Made by a program: the position numbers and the translations under genes | DNA from: Paenibacillus illinoisensis NBRC 15959 | GTDB taxonomy: Bacteria; Bacillota; Bacilli; Paenibacillales; Paenibacillaceae | Assembly: GCF_004000925.1 (NCBI RefSeq) | Contig: NZ_BIME01000001.1 | Location: forward strand, 124,001 to 188,000 | DNA: 64,000 nt | Direction: 5' to 3' | Notes under the pieces: model-generated | Databases searched by the model: none | What the model saw: the letters and a program-made list of their open reading frames with translations, nothing else | What the model was told of the DNA's origin: nothing | In this document: in pieces, positions 1-9,022 of the stretch | How the letters are laid out: every line of letters starts with the position of its first letter | Position numbering within the stretch: the stretch's first letter is position 1

Positions 1-1
1 T

Positions 2-1999
2 ATCGGTCCATTCTGCCACGGCGAAGTTCGCAATGGAGGAATTCCGGATTGGGTAGTTTCCAAGCCTATTGAGATCCGCTCCAATGATCCCGGATATCTG
101 AAGCTGACACGCAGACTGTATCGGGAAATCGCCAGTCAGATGAAAGGCAGCCTGTATCAGGACGGAGGACCCGTTATAGCTGTGCAGTTGGAAAATGAAT
201 TCATGCACGCCGGAGCACCGAATGAAGCCTGGGGTTACAAAACCGGTAAGTTTCTGTCCTCCGGAACTGGAGGTACAGCTCATCTGGCTGAACTGCGCCG
301 CATTGCCGAGGAAGCTGGCATTCGTCCTCTGTTCTTCACGGCGACCGCTTGGGGCGGGGCAGCCGTTCCTGAGGAAGGCTTTTTGCCCATGCTTGCAGGT
401 TACGCCTATACGTCCTGGCTGCCTGACCAGCCTCCAAGCAAGGAATTTGTGTATCGCGATCTTCATATTACTCCGGCGGAGCCCGTTCATTTCGACACGC
501 CCGAATATCCCGTAGCGTATTGTGAAATGGCCGGTGGTATGCAGGTCAGTTATAATGTGAGGCCGTTCGTTCCGGCAAACAGCATAGAAGCCATGACCCT
601 TGTCAAACTGGCCAGCGGCAGCAATCTGCTGGGTTATTACATGTATCATGGCGGATCAAACCCCGTCGGCAAGAAGAGTTATCTCAATGAGCAATTCTTG
701 CCGAAAATTACGTATGACTACCAGTCTCCCTTGGGTGAGTTCGGCAGAGTCGGTGCATCTTATGACCGCATCCGCGCCATCTCTTTGTTTCTTGAATCTT
801 TCGGATCGGTCCTTGCTCCGATGAAAACGGTTCTGCCTGAGGGACAGTCTACTATCGATCCGACAGATACAGAGACACTACGCTGGTGTGTCAGACATCA
901 GGACGGCTCGGGCTTTGTTTTTCTGAATAATTTTCAGGACCAGGTCGACCTGCCCCGCCGTAACATACGAATTGAATTGGAAACATCCAAAGGCAGCGTT
1001 GCCTTCCCCGCTGAAGGTGAACTTGAGCTTCCTGAAGGAATCGGATTGATGCTTCCGTTCAATCTGGACCTTCATGGCGTGTCCCTACTTAGCGCAACGG
1101 CTCCATTGCTCACCATGATCGACACAAATCAAGACAAAACGGTTTTCTTCTATGCACATGAAGGCATGACACCGGAATACGTCGTTTCCAAAACGAATCT
1201 AAAGGATGTGCAGTGCAGCGGAAGTGTAATATTGGACCACGGATCTTATTATGTGATCCAACCAAGCGTAGACAAAAATAAATCAGTTAACTTCCTAACC
1301 ACGGATGGTGGTTCCGTACGTTTTGTACTGCTTTCAAGAGAAGAAGCGCAAAAAGCGTACACCTTTGAACTATGGGGACAACCAACGCTGGTTATCAGCG
1401 ATTGTCCCGTAACGATCAGTAATCATCAGCTTATCTGCACATCGACAGGATCTTCCCATATTGCTGTTTCACTGTATCCCAAGCCAGAGCAAGATTTGCA
1501 AACACATCATTCCAGCGCTATCCATTGTCAACACGTGGGTTCCACTCTTTTCACTACCTATACAATAGACCTGCCTGAATATACACCAGAGGTTTTGATT
1601 AAGAAACCTGCGGAGAAATCGGCCTTGTTGCAATTTGCCGGAGAATGGCCATCCCATGTTCACGATGTATGGCTTGAGGTGGATTATGAAGGTGATGTGG
1701 CCGAAGCGTTCCTGAATGGACGGCTCATAACAGATCATATCTCTTACGGTAAGACCTGGTCCATAGGCTTAAAAGAATTCTACACTCAGCTTGAATTCTC
1801 TGAATTGCACTTATCCATAACGCCGCAGCGCAGGGGAACGGTCCATACCTTTGTCAATCAGGCACAAATTGAGCGCTTTGAGGGAGTCGAGATCGCCGAA
1901 TTCCGCCGTATTGAAGCCATTCCGCAATATCAAGTCGCGTTGTATCCGGTTAAAACTGCTGCTGCGATTGGACAACTATCCGTCCCATTCTCCAACTAA
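2..1999 (+). CDS. GH35 beta-galactosidase, 5' truncated by window edge
   Basis: The reading frame is open from base 2, so the first in-window ATG (140) is internal and the true start lies upstream. The first codons read IGPFCHGEVRNGGIPDW, the strand typical of glycoside hydrolase family 35. Next comes GGPVIAVQLENEF, whose NE glutamate (197-199) is the expected acid/base, and YCEMAGG, whose glutamate (524-526) is the expected nucleophile. The C-terminal half is beta-rich, as in other multidomain GH35 enzymes. The family removes terminal beta-galactose from oligosaccharides or glycan side chains. The visible part has no export signal, but the N-terminus is missing. An intrinsic terminator follows at once. 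The family call is firm; the substrate is inferred. Confidence 0.9.
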   Translation: MGPFCHGEVRNGGIPDWVVSKPIEIRSNDPGYLKLTRRLYREIASQMKGSLYQDGGPVIAVQLENEFMHAGAPNEAWGYKTGKFLSSGTGGTAHLAELRRIAEEAGIRPLFFTATAWGGAAVPEEGFLPMLAGYAYTSWLPDQPPSKEFVYRDLHITPAEPVHFDTPEYPVAYCEMAGGMQVSYNVRPFVPANSIEAMTLVKLASGSNLLGYYMYHGGSNPVGKKSYLNEQFLPKITYDYQSPLGEFGRVGASYDRIRAISLFLESFGSVLAPMKTVLPEGQSTIDPTDTETLRWCVRHQDGSGFVFLNNFQDQVDLPRRNIRIELETSKGSVAFPAEGELELPEGIGLMLPFNLDLHGVSLLSATAPLLTMIDTNQDKTVFFYAHEGMTPEYVVSKTNLKDVQCSGSVILDHGSYYVIQPSVDKNKSVNFLTTDGGSVRFVLLSREEAQKAYTFELWGQPTLVISDCPVTISNHQLICTSTGSSHIAVSLYPKPEQDLQTHHSSAIHCQHVGSTLFTTYTIDLPEYTPEVLIKKPAEKSALLQFAGEWPSHVHDVWLEVDYEGDVAEAFLNGRLITDHISYGKTWSIGLKEFYTQLEFSELHLSITPQRRGTVHTFVNQAQIERFEGVEIAEFRRIEAIPQYQVALYPVKTAAAIGQLSVPFSN

Positions 2000-2008
2000 C
2001 ATCACATA

Positions 2009-2051
2009 AAGCCCTGAATTCGTTCTAAATCGAACAACTCAGGGCTTTTTA
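2009..2051 (+). terminator. Intrinsic terminator after GH35 gene
   Basis: AGCCCTGA (2010-2017) pairs with TCAGGGCT (2039-2046) and runs into a T tract. It begins about 10 bases after the stop codon. Confidence 0.85.
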
Positions 2052-2072
2052 TCATTTAGCCGTGTAGGTTAA

Positions 2073-2087
2073 CTTCGTCATACGAAG
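2073..2087. repeat. Short inverted repeat CTTCGT-CAT-ACGAAG
   Basis: A perfect 6 bp inverted repeat with a 3 bp centre lies in the intergenic stretch between the GH35 terminator and the oxidoreductase gene. No T tract follows, so a protein-binding site is more likely than a terminator. Its ligand is unknown. Confidence 0.35.
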
Positions 2088-2151
2088 GATTAAACATCCG
2101 TTCAGATTCTTATGGATATCTGTGTTACACGTTCTTTTTCCAATTCTTTCG

Positions 2152-2179
2152 TTGTAAATGCTTAGCTTCGTGGTATTCT
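2152..2179 (+). promoter_or_regulatory. Possible sigma-A promoter for the oxidoreductase gene
   Basis: TTGTAA (2152-2157), a 16 bp spacer and TATTCT (2174-2179) lie about 70 bases upstream of the TTG start at 2250. The match is moderate only. Confidence 0.35.
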
Positions 2180-2249
2180 TGAATAGAAAATACAGGTAAA
2201 ACACATACATATTTCTATCAGAAGAAGCATAAAAAGTGAGGAGATTTTT

Positions 2250-3299
2250 TTGAGTAAACCCATTCGCTTTGGGATTATAGGATTTGGCTGGAGAGCAGAA
2301 GCTTATCTGCGGATCGCGAAGCAGCTCCCCTATATATTCAAGATCAGCGGCGTAGCTGTGCGTAATCCGTCCAAATATGTGGAGGCTGCCAAACGTTGGG
2401 GCGTCACCCTTTTCGAGTCATCTTTTGAAATGGCCCGTCATTGTGATTTTCTTCTGGTTGCTGTGTCCAAAACATCCGTTCCTGCCGTCCTTGAAGAACT
2501 TGTAACACTACAGGTTCCTCTCTTGGTTGAAACACCGCCGGCTTTTGATGAAGAAAGCTTGAGGACGATGTCCTCTTTTGCGGAGAAAAACGATCAGATC
2601 CAAATTGCAGAACAGTATCCCCTGCTGCCGCATCAACTCGCTCGGATGTCCCTGATCCAGTCAGGGAAACTGGGGCAGGTTCATCATGTTCAAGCATCAG
2701 TAGCACACGGTTATCATGGGATCAGTCTGATACGTAACTGGCTGTCGCTCACGGATATCAGCTGCGAAATTGTCGGCCGCCGCTTCGAACTTCCCATTCT
2801 GGAAGTACCTTACCGCGGTCGACAAGTCCAGGATCGAATCGAGAATGAAGTTCAAGAGATCGCCATGTTATCTTTTCATAACGGCAAGAGTGCTGTGCTG
2901 GACTTTACCCGTTCTCAATACTTTTCACCTCTCCGTCAAAACCGGGTTCTGATTCGCGGGTCCCATGGGGAGATACGGGATAACGAAGTCACGATCAGCT
3001 TGGGTACCGATGCATATGATACATACTCCATCCACCGGATTCAGAGCGGCATGGAAGGAAGTTTGGGACCGCTCGCCCTTCATGAGCTACGCGCAGGACA
3101 AGAGTGCCTGTACCGTAATCCCTTCTCTTCTGTACCTTTTTCCGATGAAGAGCTGGCTATGGTTGAAATTTTGACGCGCATGTCTGCCTTTGTGAGAGAG
3201 AATATCCCTTTTTATCCCCTGACCGAAGCTCTAAAGGATGTGCGCTTGTCTCTGGCCATTGAAAAATCAATCGCAACTCAAGCATCTGTAAGGATCTGA
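2250..3299 (+). CDS. Gfo/Idh/MocA family oxidoreductase
   Basis: This 349-residue protein opens with IRFGIIGFGWRAEAYL, a Rossmann GxGxxxx nucleotide-binding turn. It continues with the family's EQYPLLPHQLARM and GKLGQVHHVQASVAHGYHG segments, where the usual EKP-type motif region and substrate domain begin. Members use NAD(P) to oxidise or reduce sugars and inositols in the cytoplasm. The start is TTG at 2250 with GTGAGGAG about 7 bases upstream; no better ATG exists. It follows a GH35 enzyme but is separated from it by a terminator and 250 bases, so it is probably transcribed alone. The substrate cannot be read from sequence. The canonical EKP lysine is not evident (ETPPAFD occupies that place), so catalysis may be altered. 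Confidence 0.8.
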   Translation: MSKPIRFGIIGFGWRAEAYLRIAKQLPYIFKISGVAVRNPSKYVEAAKRWGVTLFESSFEMARHCDFLLVAVSKTSVPAVLEELVTLQVPLLVETPPAFDEESLRTMSSFAEKNDQIQIAEQYPLLPHQLARMSLIQSGKLGQVHHVQASVAHGYHGISLIRNWLSLTDISCEIVGRRFELPILEVPYRGRQVQDRIENEVQEIAMLSFHNGKSAVLDFTRSQYFSPLRQNRVLIRGSHGEIRDNEVTISLGTDAYDTYSIHRIQSGMEGSLGPLALHELRAGQECLYRNPFSSVPFSDEELAMVEILTRMSAFVRENIPFYPLTEALKDVRLSLAIEKSIATQASVRI

Positions 3300-3360
3300 T
3301 TTTAATTAAGTCATCTGAATGAATCGTTTAACGAAATTGCTCTTTGAAAGGTGTTCATAC

Positions 3361-3624
3361 ATGTTTGCAAGCGTAATTACAGGTTCTATATTCTTATTTC
3401 TTGGGCTGTGGTATGTCATATATCTTATATCCCAACATTCCAAGGATCCGGGCCGTTCATCGGCCCGAATCATGAGAGTGATCCTAGCCATATCCATCAT
3501 TGTTCTACTGGTTCAAGATTACATATTCAAAGAAATACCTTCAAATACCATATTAATATTCGTTTTTATTGTTGTTATAATCGTCACTAGTTCACTGCCT
3601 GGTATGAACAGGAAGAAAAAATAA
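3361..3624 (+). CDS. Small three-helix membrane protein, unknown function
   Basis: From ATG 3361 this encodes 87 residues with AAAGGTG 7 bases upstream. An in-frame ATG at 3319 would add 14 residues but lacks a ribosome binding site. Three hydrophobic stretches are visible: roughly residues 2-24, 38-58 and 62-80, with a basic loop (SKDPGRSSARIMR) after the first and a KKK tail. I do not recognise the family. It stands alone between an oxidoreductase and a convergent anti-sigma gene, with a shared terminator. Hydrophobic composition and a good ribosome binding site support it as real, but short membrane ORFs are easily overcalled. Confidence 0.5.
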   Translation: MFASVITGSIFLFLGLWYVIYLISQHSKDPGRSSARIMRVILAISIIVLLVQDYIFKEIPSNTILIFVFIVVIIVTSSLPGMNRKKK

Positions 3625-3674
3625 GTATGATCCCAGGATGGGCACAAATTTTTAACTCATTCATTAGTCACTAA

Positions 3675-3716
3675 AAAAAACGAACTTACTCCATCTCGGG
3701 AATAAGTTCGTTTATT
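3675..3716. terminator. Bidirectional terminator between convergent genes
   Basis: AAACGAACTTA (3678-3688) pairs with TAAGTTCGTTT (3703-3713). An A tract precedes and T-rich sequence follows, so it can serve both the small membrane protein gene and the leftward anti-sigma gene ending at 3719. Confidence 0.8.
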
Positions 3717-3718
3717 TG

Positions 3719-5194
3719 CTATTCATTTAGTAAAACGGACCAGTTGGGATCTTTATATCGTTTGTCGACCACTTCTCTCACTAGGCTAAGCTCCTCTGGA
3801 ATATGATCTAACTCCTCAATTCTGTATTCATAAGGACTTGCCATATTACGATCACCCATGCCGATGAATCCCTCCTTCCAATGATCTGACAGAGTATCCA
3901 TCAGACTCGATGCTCCTCTCTTACTCACATTATACTGTCTACCTGACGAATCATATGCTTTCCATGCCTCATGATTTATCTCATTTTCCATTTTCCCATA
4001 AAATAAGACAGCCAGTTCATCTGTTTTGTCTCCTCTTTGTGATTTCTCCAACGAAGTCCCAATGACGTCAATTCTATCCTTCAAAACCTTAAATGATTTG
4101 GGCTCGGATAACTCCGCAGGTCTAAAAGAAAACTTGCTACCATCCACTTCAGCAATAGAGTATCCATCCAATACAAAACGGTAAGGTTCATTCTCAGGGA
4201 GATACTTAAAAGTATAGCTCCATCGCATTTTTCCTTTTTCAATTACACTATAATCAAATGTCATAAGGCTATCCATGTAACCAAGTTTCCTTGGATTTAC
4301 TGAGTGTATTTCCTCTTTGTCTAGGTTCTCAAAGTGAAAGCTAAGTGCTTGTTTTTCCCACAAATCACCGGGAGATCTTGCCAATGCTGCATCATCCAAT
4401 TCGGTCTCCAATTCGAATCGTACTCCCTGTACCATTCGTGTGATCCTTTTTAAATGGACAGTCAATCCATGAGGTGTTATGTAAGTTCCAGAGAGTTCCT
4501 CAACTCGGGTCTTGCTATTTGCCTCTTTCATATCCAGGTCAAAGCTAAAATCCCAATTTCCTTCTATAGAAGGTACATTTCTGTTACCAAGTGTATTAAT
4601 ATTCCCTTCGATCGTAATCTTGTCCGTCTGCAGCGGCTCACTAAAGAATTCAACCATATAATAAAAATCATTTGTATATCCCATATCATACATACTGCCC
4701 ACGGTGTTTCCCTGAGCATCTTTAATAGAAATGGTGTTCTGCTCCCCTAGATTCAGCTTATGCCGGTCATGCTTTCCCTCTTTATCAAAAAGCTGAAGTG
4801 CAACTGTCACCCGCGTAGGATCTGCTACAGCTTCCTCAATGACAAGCGTATACCCTTTGTCCTTCACTTTAATATGTGGATTATGCACCAACCCCAGTTC
4901 CTGCGCTCGAAGAAGCCCGATATCGGGGTTGTCCTTGGCAAACAAAGATCTGATCATTTCAGCAAATGTTGGAACGGTATAGATCGTAATTGCACCTATG
5001 GCAAAAAAGAGTGCTATTACTGCGGCAGCCCATCTCCACTGTATAAAGTATGATTTCTTTTTCGACTTTTGCTCAGAAAGTGAAGAAAGAGCGTCCTCCA
5101 CCGCTAATTGGACTGTATCAGGGAGGATTACGTCTCGTGTTTTTGACTTTAGAAATTGCTTTATCTTGTGATCAACTGGATCATGATAACTCAT
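3719..5194 (-). CDS. DUF4179-type membrane anti-sigma factor
   Basis: This 491-residue protein has a short cytoplasmic N-terminus (residues 1-52), one membrane helix (about 53-74, AAAVIALFFAIGAITIY) and a large extracytoplasmic beta-rich region typical of DUF4179 proteins. Such proteins are encoded behind ECF sigma factors in Paenibacillus and Bacillus and are thought to hold the sigma factor at the membrane until a surface signal arrives. Its start overlaps the end of the sigma gene by 14 bases, so the two are translationally coupled. The signal sensed is unknown. It lacks an obvious HxxxCxxC zinc anti-sigma motif, so it belongs to the non-zinc class. Confidence 0.8.
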   Translation of the reverse strand: MSYHDPVDHKIKQFLKSKTRDVILPDTVQLAVEDALSSLSEQKSKKKSYFIQWRWAAAVIALFFAIGAITIYTVPTFAEMIRSLFAKDNPDIGLLRAQELGLVHNPHIKVKDKGYTLVIEEAVADPTRVTVALQLFDKEGKHDRHKLNLGEQNTISIKDAQGNTVGSMYDMGYTNDFYYMVEFFSEPLQTDKITIEGNINTLGNRNVPSIEGNWDFSFDLDMKEANSKTRVEELSGTYITPHGLTVHLKRITRMVQGVRFELETELDDAALARSPGDLWEKQALSFHFENLDKEEIHSVNPRKLGYMDSLMTFDYSVIEKGKMRWSYTFKYLPENEPYRFVLDGYSIAEVDGSKFSFRPAELSEPKSFKVLKDRIDVIGTSLEKSQRGDKTDELAVLFYGKMENEINHEAWKAYDSSGRQYNVSKRGASSLMDTLSDHWKEGFIGMGDRNMASPYEYRIEELDHIPEELSLVREVVDKRYKDPNWSVLLNE

Positions 5195-5708
5195 ATTTGT
5201 TTTCTCCTTCCCCTAATACAAGCTCGGATAGCTGCTTTCTTGCCCTGAACAAACGTGACTTTACAGTACCTTCAGAAACTTCGAGCACGTTGGAAATGTC
5301 CTTGACCGACATATCCTCGATATAAAATAGCGTGACAATGGTCTGAAGCTGTACATCCAGTTCGTCAATCACCTCAAACAGCTCAATTTGCTCGTACTCA
5401 TCCTTATAAGATGTCTTTCTTAAATCATAAGGAATGAGGGATACTCGCTTCTTTTTTCGATTGATCTGATTGCACTCGTTAATCAATATCCGAATAATCC
5501 ATGTTTTAAAATAAGCAGGCTCTTTCAGTGTATGTACATTAGAAAATGCTTTGGCAATGGTCTCCTGCATCGCATCTGCACAATCTTCATTGTTCTTAAC
5601 AATTGATCTTGCGATAACAAAGAGGCTCTGATGTACCGCTCGTATTAATAACACAAATGCTTCCTTATCCCCTTTTCTCGCAAGTTCTGCATTCTCAATT
5701 AAATCCAC
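5181..5708 (-). CDS. ECF-type RNA polymerase sigma factor
   Basis: This 175-residue protein has sigma region 2 at about residues 25-90 (DCADAMQETIAKAFSN, FKTWIIRILINECNQINR) and region 4 at about 118-168 (IEDMSVKDISNVLEVSEGTV, then KSRLFRARKQL). It lacks regions 1 and 3, as ECF sigma factors do. The start is GTG at 5708 with AGGAGGGGAG about 8 bases upstream. It is the first gene of a two-gene operon with its probable anti-sigma partner. A TGAAC-N16-GTAT element upstream suggests that it transcribes its own operon. Its regulon cannot be deduced from this window. Confidence 0.9.
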   Translation of the reverse strand: MDLIENAELARKGDKEAFVLLIRAVHQSLFVIARSIVKNNEDCADAMQETIAKAFSNVHTLKEPAYFKTWIIRILINECNQINRKKKRVSLIPYDLRKTSYKDEYEQIELFEVIDELDVQLQTIVTLFYIEDMSVKDISNVLEVSEGTVKSRLFRARKQLSELVLGEGENKYELS

Positions 5709-5743
5709 GAAGATCTCCCCTCCTTCTCAAACTATCTATTCAT

Positions 5744-5772
5744 TAGATACTCAAAGACTTCATTTGGTTCAT
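5744..5772 (-). promoter_or_regulatory. ECF-type autoregulatory promoter candidate
   Basis: On the minus strand TGAAC (5767-5771) and GTATC (5746-5750) are separated by exactly 16 bases. This fits the TGAAAC-N16-CGTA pattern recognised by Bacillus ECF sigma factors such as SigW. The -10 ends about 37 bases before the GTG start of the sigma gene. Confidence 0.6.
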
Positions 5773-5822
5773 AAAAGAATTCTAATAATTTCCCGGTAAA
5801 CTATACCTTACTTATTATCCAA

Positions 5823-5858
5823 CTAAAAAAACAGCCGAACATAGTAAGTTCGGCTGTT
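5823..5858 (-). terminator. Terminator of the GH42 gene
   Basis: AACAGCCGAAC (5830-5840) pairs with GTTCGGCTGTT (5848-5858). Read leftward, a U-rich run follows. It lies just past the stop of the GH42 gene at 5867. Confidence 0.8.
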
Positions 5859-5866
5859 ATCTTATA

Positions 5867-7933
5867 TCACTTATCTATCTCAAAAATGAAAACACCATAT
5901 GCAGACATTTTGATTTCATTCTTATAGGATGTTGCCGTTAGTAACTCTTTCGTTTCCTTCTTGAGCTTGATGGAAACCTCCTGGTTCGAGTAGTTGAGTA
6001 AGAATAGATATGCTTTATTCTTGGCGGAACGGATACCGATTTCAACTTCGGAAGGTACTTCTATCACGTCATCAACCGGCGAAGACAGCCCTATTTCATC
6101 CATGAGAGCATCAACGATTGGTTCATTGTAAGCGGCCCCATAATACCATACCTCTCCTTGACCTACTACGCGCCTCGTCATCGCAGCACTACCTGCATAG
6201 TATTCGGAAGCATATTCGGCGACCACCTGTACCTCAGGATGTTCCAGATGAAGAATTTCGTTAAATCCAACCGATTCTAATCCGTGAGACCACTGCTCAC
6301 TTGTACCCTTCCATTGCAACTTGGCCCCAGTCACGGTTCCTTTCACTAAGGTAAAATCCTCTACAGTTACTCCACATAACGCTGCAGCAGCTCCTGGAAA
6401 TGGCCTCATGTAACAATGTCCCTTGAGATCCTTATATCCGGTCCGTGCGCCGAATAACAGGGTACCTCCTTGACTGACGTAAGCTCGAAGAAGTTCTGCT
6501 GTTTCGTCTGTCATGATTGCGGGATGAGCATAGATGATCACCTTATATTTGGACAGATGTTCCAGTTGGGTCGTTGGTCGCAGAGTAACTAGATCTGTAG
6601 GGATATGGCGGTATTGCAACTGCTTATACCAAGCGCGTGTGCTTTGGTGGTGAAGCGGACCATGCCACTCGTCTAACTCTCCGTCCCACATATTATCGTA
6701 ATCCTGCAGGATGGCAACGTCCGCTTGATATGTCGTACCTGCAATAACTCCTCCTATTTGGGCAAACTCTTCGCCCACTTGTGCAACTTCACGCACTCGC
6801 CTGTTGGGTTGATTGTGGTAGTCATTGATACCGTGCCAATACATCTCGGTTCCAAACGTTGCCGTACGCCAGCGGAAGTATACAAGTAGGTCTGTGCCAT
6901 GAAGAACGGATTGGTATGACCATAATCGGATCTGGCCCGGTCTTGGCGTGCCCATACCTATACTATCAACCCAGCCGCCTGGACCAGACTGCTGTTCCAT
7001 TACGCAAAAATTCGGCGACATGTTGCGTACATTCGACAATTTCATGCTCCAAGCCCGGTCTTGCAATGGCTTCTCGTCCTCATCAGGAAATATTGTGGCA
7101 AATTGCGGATACGAATCATAGGAAAAGAAATCAAGGAGTTCATCCGTCAATTCATGATTGTCTATATGTCCAAACGTACCGTTTGTCGTGATCCAATGTT
7201 CCGGGTCCAATTCACGAATGATATCCACCTGAAGCTTGGCAAATGAAATGGTATTCGCCGATATGAAGCGCTTTTCATCCAGCGCCAGGTGGGGATTGGG
7301 CGATGAATTGACCATGTTCCGTGTGAGATATATTTGTTCCCACGCCGTATAGGTCTGACTCCAAAATACCGTACCCCATGCCTGGTTCAGATGTTCCAGT
7401 GACCCATACCGATTTCTCAGCCACTCACGGAAAGCGACATGATCTGCCTCAGCATAGAAAACATTGATATGGCAGTTGAGTTCGTTATCGATCTGCCATC
7501 CAATGACTGCCGGATGATCTTTATATGCCAGAACCATGTTCCGCACTATCTTTTCACATTGCTGCCGATAGATCGGACTGCTGTAATTGTTATGTCGTCG
7601 CATGCCGTGTCGATACAAGACGCCGTCCTTATTCGCATTTAACACTTCTGGATACTTTTCAGTTAACCATGCTGGCGGAGTTGCAGTCGGTGTCCCCAGA
7701 ATGACACTTAAACCATATTGGTGCGCAAGATCCATCACCCGCCCAAAAAAACTAAAATCAAATCGGTCTTCTTCCGGTTCCATGATGGACCATGCGAATT
7801 CAGCCATTCGAATAACCGTAATATTCATCTCCTGCATCCTGCGGAAGTCGTCCTCCCATAATTGCTCATTCCAATGCTCGGGGTAGTAACAGACACCCAG
7901 TTTTAATTCGTCCACGTGTATTGATTTCGCCAT
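5867..7933 (-). CDS. GH42 beta-galactosidase
   Basis: This 688-residue protein matches glycoside hydrolase family 42 throughout. LGVCYYPEHW begins the TIM barrel, WQIDNE gives the acid/base (E151), and FCVMEQQSGPGGW gives the nucleophile (E313). A trimerisation domain follows (VAILQDYDNMW, then a DETAELLRAYVSQGGTL region) and a small beta C-terminal domain. GH42 enzymes hydrolyse beta-galactosides, usually oligosaccharides taken into the cell; no signal peptide is present, so it is probably cytoplasmic. The ATG at 7933 has AAAGGGGA about 9 bases upstream. It is divergent from an AraC regulator that probably controls it. Confidence 0.93.
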   Translation of the reverse strand: MAKSIHVDELKLGVCYYPEHWNEQLWEDDFRRMQEMNITVIRMAEFAWSIMEPEEDRFDFSFFGRVMDLAHQYGLSVILGTPTATPPAWLTEKYPEVLNANKDGVLYRHGMRRHNNYSSPIYRQQCEKIVRNMVLAYKDHPAVIGWQIDNELNCHINVFYAEADHVAFREWLRNRYGSLEHLNQAWGTVFWSQTYTAWEQIYLTRNMVNSSPNPHLALDEKRFISANTISFAKLQVDIIRELDPEHWITTNGTFGHIDNHELTDELLDFFSYDSYPQFATIFPDEDEKPLQDRAWSMKLSNVRNMSPNFCVMEQQSGPGGWVDSIGMGTPRPGQIRLWSYQSVLHGTDLLVYFRWRTATFGTEMYWHGINDYHNQPNRRVREVAQVGEEFAQIGGVIAGTTYQADVAILQDYDNMWDGELDEWHGPLHHQSTRAWYKQLQYRHIPTDLVTLRPTTQLEHLSKYKVIIYAHPAIMTDETAELLRAYVSQGGTLLFGARTGYKDLKGHCYMRPFPGAAAALCGVTVEDFTLVKGTVTGAKLQWKGTSEQWSHGLESVGFNEILHLEHPEVQVVAEYASEYYAGSAAMTRRVVGQGEVWYYGAAYNEPIVDALMDEIGLSSPVDDVIEVPSEVEIGIRSAKNKAYLFLLNYSNQEVSIKLKKETKELLTATSYKNEIKMSAYGVFIFEIDK

Positions 7934-8112
7934 CTCATTGTCCCCTTTAACTACGATACTGACTCCATTCTATTGGACCAATCGCGTATATTAAATGACA
8001 AGATTATGCGACTTATAATAAAATATTGTCATCAATAACTAACGATACAACGGATGACTTGCTTTATAATAATGATATACATCAAAATATTGCGTTCAAC
8101 TGGAGGATACGC

Positions 8113-8979
8113 GTGAAAGAACACCTCTTTCTCCCTAAGCCAGTTTTTCCCCGGCATGTATGCTTTCCCGATTTTATTGGAGGCTACAGTGACTTTCCGA
8201 AGCATCGTGTAAATCGAGAGTATCGGACCAAAGAAATTAATTTGGATCAATGCTATAATCTGCATCTTGTATATGACGGGAAAGGATTTCTGCACAGCGG
8301 AACCAATTCTTATGAGTTAACGCGTGCACAGGGATTCCTCTACGGTCCGGGTCTCAGGCAAACATATCATTCGGACTTTGATGACCCCTGGAGTATTCGT
8401 TGGATTCACTTCTACGGTATTCGTCTTGAAGAATTATTGAATGGAAAGGGAGTGGATGAGCCATGGCTGTTTCAATGTTCCAACTTTCCTATGATTACAG
8501 CTCTGATGGACCGATTACTGGAGATAGGCAGGGGATATCAGGTTGACGATGAGCACAGTATGGCCGCAACGTTGTATGAACTTTTGACAAGATTACAGTC
8601 CGGAGCGAGCCAAATCAATGTTTCCATGAATCCAACCGCAGAGCGGATTCGTGAAGCAGCAAATTATATCCGCTCCCATAGTAATGAGCACATCACGCTA
8701 GAACAAGCAGCCGGGATCGCCGGTTATAGTACTCCATACTTTAGCCGCAAGTTCAGTCAAACGATTGGAATCTCTTTTCCGGAGTTCCTTATGGAATCCA
8801 GGTTGTTGCATGCGAAGCAATTATTAGCTACGACCAATCTTTCCATTAAGCAAATTACCTTAGAGACAGGGTTTTCCCAGTCAAGCTACTTCATTAGATG
8901 TTTTCGAAGTCAGGAAAACGTCACCCCACTGCAGTTCAGAAATATTCACAATCATATGAAGGAGGAACATTTTTCATAA
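8113..8979 (+). CDS. AraC family transcriptional regulator
   Basis: Starting at GTG 8113 (TGGAGGAT 3-10 bases upstream), this is 288 residues. Longer in-frame starts back to a TTG at 8026 lack a ribosome binding site and fall in AT-rich promoter-like DNA. The N-terminal half resembles an AraC sugar-binding cupin (YNLHLVYDGKGFLHSG, FLYGPGLRQTYH). The last about 100 residues hold two helix-turn-helix motifs (ITLEQAAGIAGYSTPYFSRK and SIKQITLETGFSQSSYFIRC). It is divergent from the GH42 gene, an arrangement common for beta-galactosidase activators. The inducing sugar is inferred, not shown. A bidirectional terminator follows directly. Confidence 0.88.
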   Translation: MKEHLFLPKPVFPRHVCFPDFIGGYSDFPKHRVNREYRTKEINLDQCYNLHLVYDGKGFLHSGTNSYELTRAQGFLYGPGLRQTYHSDFDDPWSIRWIHFYGIRLEELLNGKGVDEPWLFQCSNFPMITALMDRLLEIGRGYQVDDEHSMAATLYELLTRLQSGASQINVSMNPTAERIREAANYIRSHSNEHITLEQAAGIAGYSTPYFSRKFSQTIGISFPEFLMESRLLHAKQLLATTNLSIKQITLETGFSQSSYFIRCFRSQENVTPLQFRNIHNHMKEEHFS

Positions 8980-9016
8980 AAGAAGACTCTGCACTTAACA
9001 TGCAGAGTCTTCTTCA
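8979..9016. terminator. Bidirectional terminator, AraC gene versus XRE gene
   Basis: AGAAGACTCTGCA (8981-8993) pairs with TGCAGAGTCTTCT (9001-9013), a 13 bp perfect stem. It lies between convergent stops at 8979 and 9023. Confidence 0.8.
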
Positions 9017-9022
9017 TCGTTA

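Noticed and set aside
8026..8112. Upstream extension of the AraC gene
   Set aside because: The region is AT-rich and promoter-like without a ribosome binding site; GTG 8113 follows TGGAGGAT.
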